In this document: in pieces, positions 61,161 to 64,000 of the stretch
Layout of the letters: each line of letters opens with the position of its first letter
How positions within the stretch are numbered: position 1 is the stretch's first letter
Source of the DNA: an uncultured Clostridia bacterium
GTDB lineage: Bacteria; Bacillota; Clostridia; Oscillospirales; Acutalibacteraceae
NCBI GenBank assembly: GCA_944412495.1
Contig: CALYBL010000035.1
Coordinates: 81,800-145,799, forward strand
Direction of reading: 5' to 3'
DNA length: 64,000 nucleotides
Notes under the pieces: model-generated
The model's input: only the letters and a program-made list of their open reading frames with translations
The model's database searches: none
Told to the model about the DNA's origin: nothing
Translations under genes and position numbers: made by a program

Positions 61161-62188
61161 GCGGCAATCACCCGAATCGTCTCTGTACGTCCGTCGTTCA
61201 GTGAAAAGCTGTCCGCTATTCCCTCAGTGATAATAATTTCATTCTGATAGGTGACCAGAAGCATGTCAAAGCCTCCGTTCTCTCTCCAATATTCCTCGGC
61301 TCTCTCGGCTCCCATCACAAACAGCGCCGTGGACAGGGCATCACACAGCCTGCCCTCTTTTCCGATTATCGTAACAGCCTGAAGTCCGCTGTCCGCCGGC
61401 CGGCCGGTGGACGGGTCAAGAATGTGCCAGTAAATATCACCGTCCTGTGTCTCGAAATAATTTTCATATCCGCCGGAGGTAACCACCGCCGCATCGCTTA
61501 TTTCCAAGACTCCCAGATTTCCGTCCTCCCATGGAGCGCGTATGCCTATTCTCCAGTCACTGCCGTCGGGCCGTGAGCCGACAGCCTGAATGTTTCCTCC
61601 AAGGCTTATTATTGCGGAGCTCACATTATGCTCCAGTAAAATTTCGGTCGCCAGGTCGGCAGCATAGCCCTTTCCTACCGCTCCCATATCAAGCTCCATA
61701 CCCTCGGGCACAGTCAGGCTTTCTCCCTCTAGCAGTATGCGGCTGTAATCCACATTTCTCAGCAGTTCGTCAAGCTGTTCGTCTGAAGGAACCTGCTTGC
61801 TGTCCGTAGTAAAGCCCCACGCGGCAAGCACGGGATAAATCGTTGGATCCAGTGCGCCGTCCGTTTTCTGCGCCATTTCCAAGGCAAAGGAAATCAATTT
61901 TGCCGTCTCATCACTAACAGAAACAGTCTGCCCTCCGCTGTGATTTGCGCGGTATATCTCGCTTTCCTCGTCGGTAACGGACCAGAGAGCTTCCACCTCC
62001 TGAATCCGCACAGCCGCTTTCTCCAAAGCGGCTGCGGCATCTTCTCCGTACGCAGTGAAAGTCATATAGGTGTTCATCGCAAAAAGACTTCTTTCAGCCG
62101 CCATCGGCTGATTCTCAGACTGCCTGCCGCAGCCGGTCACGGTCGCGGTAAGCATCAGCACGGCCAGTATGCATTTTGTAAATCTCAT
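61157..62188 (-). CDS. apbE: FAD:protein FMN transferase (ApbE lipoprotein)
   Basis: The enzyme covalently attaches FMN to Thr residues of flavoproteins such as Rnf/Nqr subunits, on the outer face of the membrane. The 343 residues have a lipoprotein signal with lipobox TVTGCG (Cys about 20), then the ApbE domain: MNTYMTFTAYGEDA, ELDMGAVGKGYAADLA, ISLGGNIQAVGSRPDG, and AAVVTSGGYENYF. The ATG at 62188 follows AGGTGA. The modified partner protein is not in the window. Confidence 0.95.
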   Translation of the reverse strand: MRFTKCILAVLMLTATVTGCGRQSENQPMAAERSLFAMNTYMTFTAYGEDAAAALEKAAVRIQEVEALWSVTDEESEIYRANHSGGQTVSVSDETAKLISFALEMAQKTDGALDPTIYPVLAAWGFTTDSKQVPSDEQLDELLRNVDYSRILLEGESLTVPEGMELDMGAVGKGYAADLATEILLEHNVSSAIISLGGNIQAVGSRPDGSDWRIGIRAPWEDGNLGVLEISDAAVVTSGGYENYFETQDGDIYWHILDPSTGRPADSGLQAVTIIGKEGRLCDALSTALFVMGAERAEEYWRENGGFDMLLVTYQNEIIITEGIADSFSLNDGRTETIRVIAA

Positions 62189-62699
62189 TTATTCACCTGC
62201 CTGTAAGTGAAAAACAACTCATTGCTACAAGATTAACATATCACCAAGCTTATGTATAATACTTGATTATTATCCGCTGTTATGCCTTCTGAGCATTAGT
62301 CTTATATTTTCTTTCCATTTATCCTATATCAGTATGCTGCCGAAAAGCAAGGCAATGGATAATGCTGGCGCATAGCTGCTTTGGAAATCAGCCGCCTTTT
62401 ACGTAATTATGTATGCAGCCGTGCTTCTGTATTCCGCTGCAGCTTGCTGCTCTTAAAGCTGTGCCGCAAGGTCATATACGGGCGGTCTCTGTCATGGCTC
62501 ATTGCCTGTGCACATCGGCCGGCACGTGTCATAAATATCCGTGACTGCACATCCGCCAAGCCTCACGGTACTATAAATTGCTATTATATAAGTGCAAATG
62601 CAGTATATAGCATCCATCGAATAACAATGTTTAAAACAAAAAGCGTTTCGCGCTGAAAATGTACCTCCGGCACAAAACGCTCTTCTGTTTTCAGCAGCC
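62189..62699. other. Non-coding gap upstream of apbE
   Basis: It holds the apbE promoter region (AT-rich at 62220-62330, no clear consensus pair) and the terminator of the substrate-binding protein gene at its right edge. No gene is supported. Confidence 0.55.
62632..62690 (-). terminator. Terminator of the peptide-binding protein gene
   Basis: On the minus strand AGCGTTT and AAACGCT enclose about 30 bases and are followed by TTTTGTTTT. The outer flanks AAAACAGAAG/CTTTTTGTTTT may also pair. It lies just after the gene's stop. Confidence 0.65.
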
Positions 62700-64000
62700 T
62701 CAGTTTTTTACGACCTCTTTTAAGCTCAGGTACCCGCCGGCCGCAGAATAAACTGACGCAGCATCTATATCAGAGCCGTAGGATATTCCTGTGCTTCCGT
62801 AAAACAGCGGTATTACATAACCGCTTTCCAGCAGATACGACTCAGCCGACATTATGAGCTGTACGCTGTCGGAGGACTGCGTCAGGCGTTCCTCGTCAAT
62901 TATCGCATCAAATCCGCTGTCAGACACGGATTTGTACCTGCCGGCCGTTCCGAATTCGGTTATAAGGCTGCCGGCGGTACCGTCGTAGGCCGACACCGGA
63001 ATCACCGCTATCTGGTAGTTTGAGGAGGCAACCGCGCTCACCGCCGAATGGCTGCTTACACCACGTATGTCGATATAACAGCCAAGATTCCTCTGCCACG
63101 TCTGCACCAGAGCCTTAACCGCATCACTGACACCTGGCTCATCCGGATATATTAGCGTTGTCTGCGGAAGCTTTTTGCCGCTCATATTGGAAACCGCTGT
63201 GTTATATATGCTGCGCGCTTCATCAGGATTAAAGGAAAAGCTGCTTCCGGCAGACTCGGCGGCATCGCCGTAGCGCTGCCCGCCGACGGTTAAATCCGGC
63301 GCTATAATGGTGTCGGCTATGGAAAAGCAGGCCGGCAGACTGGAAAAGGTATCGTCCCTGCTGAGCGATAAATTCAGTGCCTTTACAATGTCGCTGCTGC
63401 CTATCCCGTCGTCCTCGCTTCTATTAATAAACACCGCATAGCACGTATTAAGCGATGTGCTTTCCTTTATCTCCGCATCGGTATCAAGCAGCGTATCGGT
63501 GCCGGACACCTCGCCCAAATCCAACTGGCCGTTTTCAATAAGCGTTAAAACGTCATCATCATCTTCCCTGTAGGTTATGGTCACTCCCGCGTTAACCGCC
63601 CCGGCCCTGAACTTGCTGTTAAGAGAAAGAACCGCTCCGCCGTCGTCCCATGACCTCGCGTAATAAACGCCGTTTGATATTATATCGTTTACATTCAGTC
63701 CATAGCGACCGCCGGTTTTTTCAAAAAACTCGGCGCTGCACGGCATTGCCACAGGAAGCGCCAGTACAGTCTCAAAGCCCGAATACTGGTATTCGAGCGT
63801 TATTTCAAGCGTTCTGTCATCCGCCGCACTTACCCCGAGGCTGCTGTAATCCATCTCACCCGCATGCACCGCCTGCGCGTTTTTTATGCAGTAGAGCTTA
63901 TACGCATACGGCGCATTAGTCTCCGGCATCAGCGCGCGCTGCAGGCCGAAGACGAAATCTCCGGCCTTTACCTCGTCTCCGTTTGACCAGTATATATCGT
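62700..64000 (-). CDS. Oligopeptide ABC transporter substrate-binding protein, 5' end outside window
   Basis: This is a family-5 extracellular solute-binding protein (OppA/DppE type), open to the window edge; 432 C-terminal residues are visible. The edge sequence reads IYWSNGDEVKAGDFVFGLQR, the classic family-5 block, followed by ALMPETNAPYAYKLYCIKNA. The stretch ISNGVYYARSWDDGGAVLSLN and the ITYREDDDDVL acidic run are in place. It captures peptides for an ABC importer; permease and ATPase genes are not visible. The true start is outside the window, so the internal ATG at 63929 should not be used. Confidence 0.92.
   Translation of the reverse strand, partial: DIYWSNGDEVKAGDFVFGLQRALMPETNAPYAYKLYCIKNAQAVHAGEMDYSSLGVSAADDRTLEITLEYQYSGFETVLALPVAMPCSAEFFEKTGGRYGLNVNDIISNGVYYARSWDDGGAVLSLNSKFRAGAVNAGVTITYREDDDDVLTLIENGQLDLGEVSGTDTLLDTDAEIKESTSLNTCYAVFINRSEDDGIGSSDIVKALNLSLSRDDTFSSLPACFSIADTIIAPDLTVGGQRYGDAAESAGSSFSFNPDEARSIYNTAVSNMSGKKLPQTTLIYPDEPGVSDAVKALVQTWQRNLGCYIDIRGVSSHSAVSAVASSNYQIAVIPVSAYDGTAGSLITEFGTAGRYKSVSDSGFDAIIDEERLTQSSDSVQLIMSAESYLLESGYVIPLFYGSTGISYGSDIDAASVYSAAGGYLSLKEVVKN

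Overview
The window looks like a chromosome segment of an anaerobic, endospore-forming member of the class Clostridia (Bacillota). The evidence is a complete spoIIIAA-AH operon, cotJ genes, a SpoVB-like flippase, formate-THF ligase plus acetate kinase, AddAB instead of RecBCD, a T-box-controlled tyrS, and strong AGGAGG-type ribosome sites before nearly every gene. Core genes are GC-rich with many ATA codons. A 10-kb block at about 7.0-17.4 kb is visibly AT-richer and carries mobility genes. I cannot place the species.

Layout. 0-5.2 kb: end of a small zinc-ribbon gene, then a minus-strand set: tsaE-tsaB (t6A tRNA modification), rpiB and upp, and fhs. 5.4-6.6 kb: a SEDS glycosyltransferase (RodA type) behind a clear promoter. 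7.0-17.4 kb: an integrative/mobilizable island. Its leftward transcription unit reads HTH (excisionase-like) - LytTR regulator - cytoplasmic GHKL kinase - two fused ABC exporters - large serine recombinase, and the reading frames mostly overlap or abut. Its rightward unit has oriT-like hairpins, mobC, a MOBP-type relaxase with another gene nested in a second frame, and a small protein. A duplicated recombinase 3' end at the left edge suggests stacked insertions. tRNA-Leu(TAG) lies just beyond the right edge.

17.7-27.9 kb: addB-addA, then divergent ackA and tmcAL. 28-29.4 kb: a long non-coding, repeat-rich stretch. 29.5-30.1 kb: cotJA, cotJB and a truncated cotJC. 30.5-41.1 kb: nitroreductase, nrdR, DUF6514, a sugar-phosphate isomerase-like protein, spoVB, a CMD/aldo-keto reductase/cupin group, and TraX. 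41.8-43.4 kb: tyrS with its T-box. 43.4-53.6 kb: the conserved clostridial run recN-argR-nadK-tlyA-dxs-PAP2-ispA-xseB-xseA-nusB, read leftward and preceded by asp23 and spoIIIAH-AA (to 59.3 kb). 60.3-62.2 kb: apbE, NusG domain II and Gx transporter. The window ends inside an oligopeptide-binding protein gene.

Most notable observations: (1) a dispersed two-part non-coding repeat, called A+B here, with an 11-bp inverted repeat (CCGCAAAAGGT / ACCTTTTGCGG), present at about 6.9, 28.3, 41.4 (tandem) and 47.9 kb with a fragment at 17.6 kb; (2) a 158-residue membrane-anchored coiled-coil protein encoded wholly inside the relaxase gene; (3) a serine recombinase translationally coupled to an exporter/two-component cassette; (4) a well-formed promoter and terminator bracketing a short transcript with no convincing protein. 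All judgements come from reading the sequence; no database search or folding program was run.
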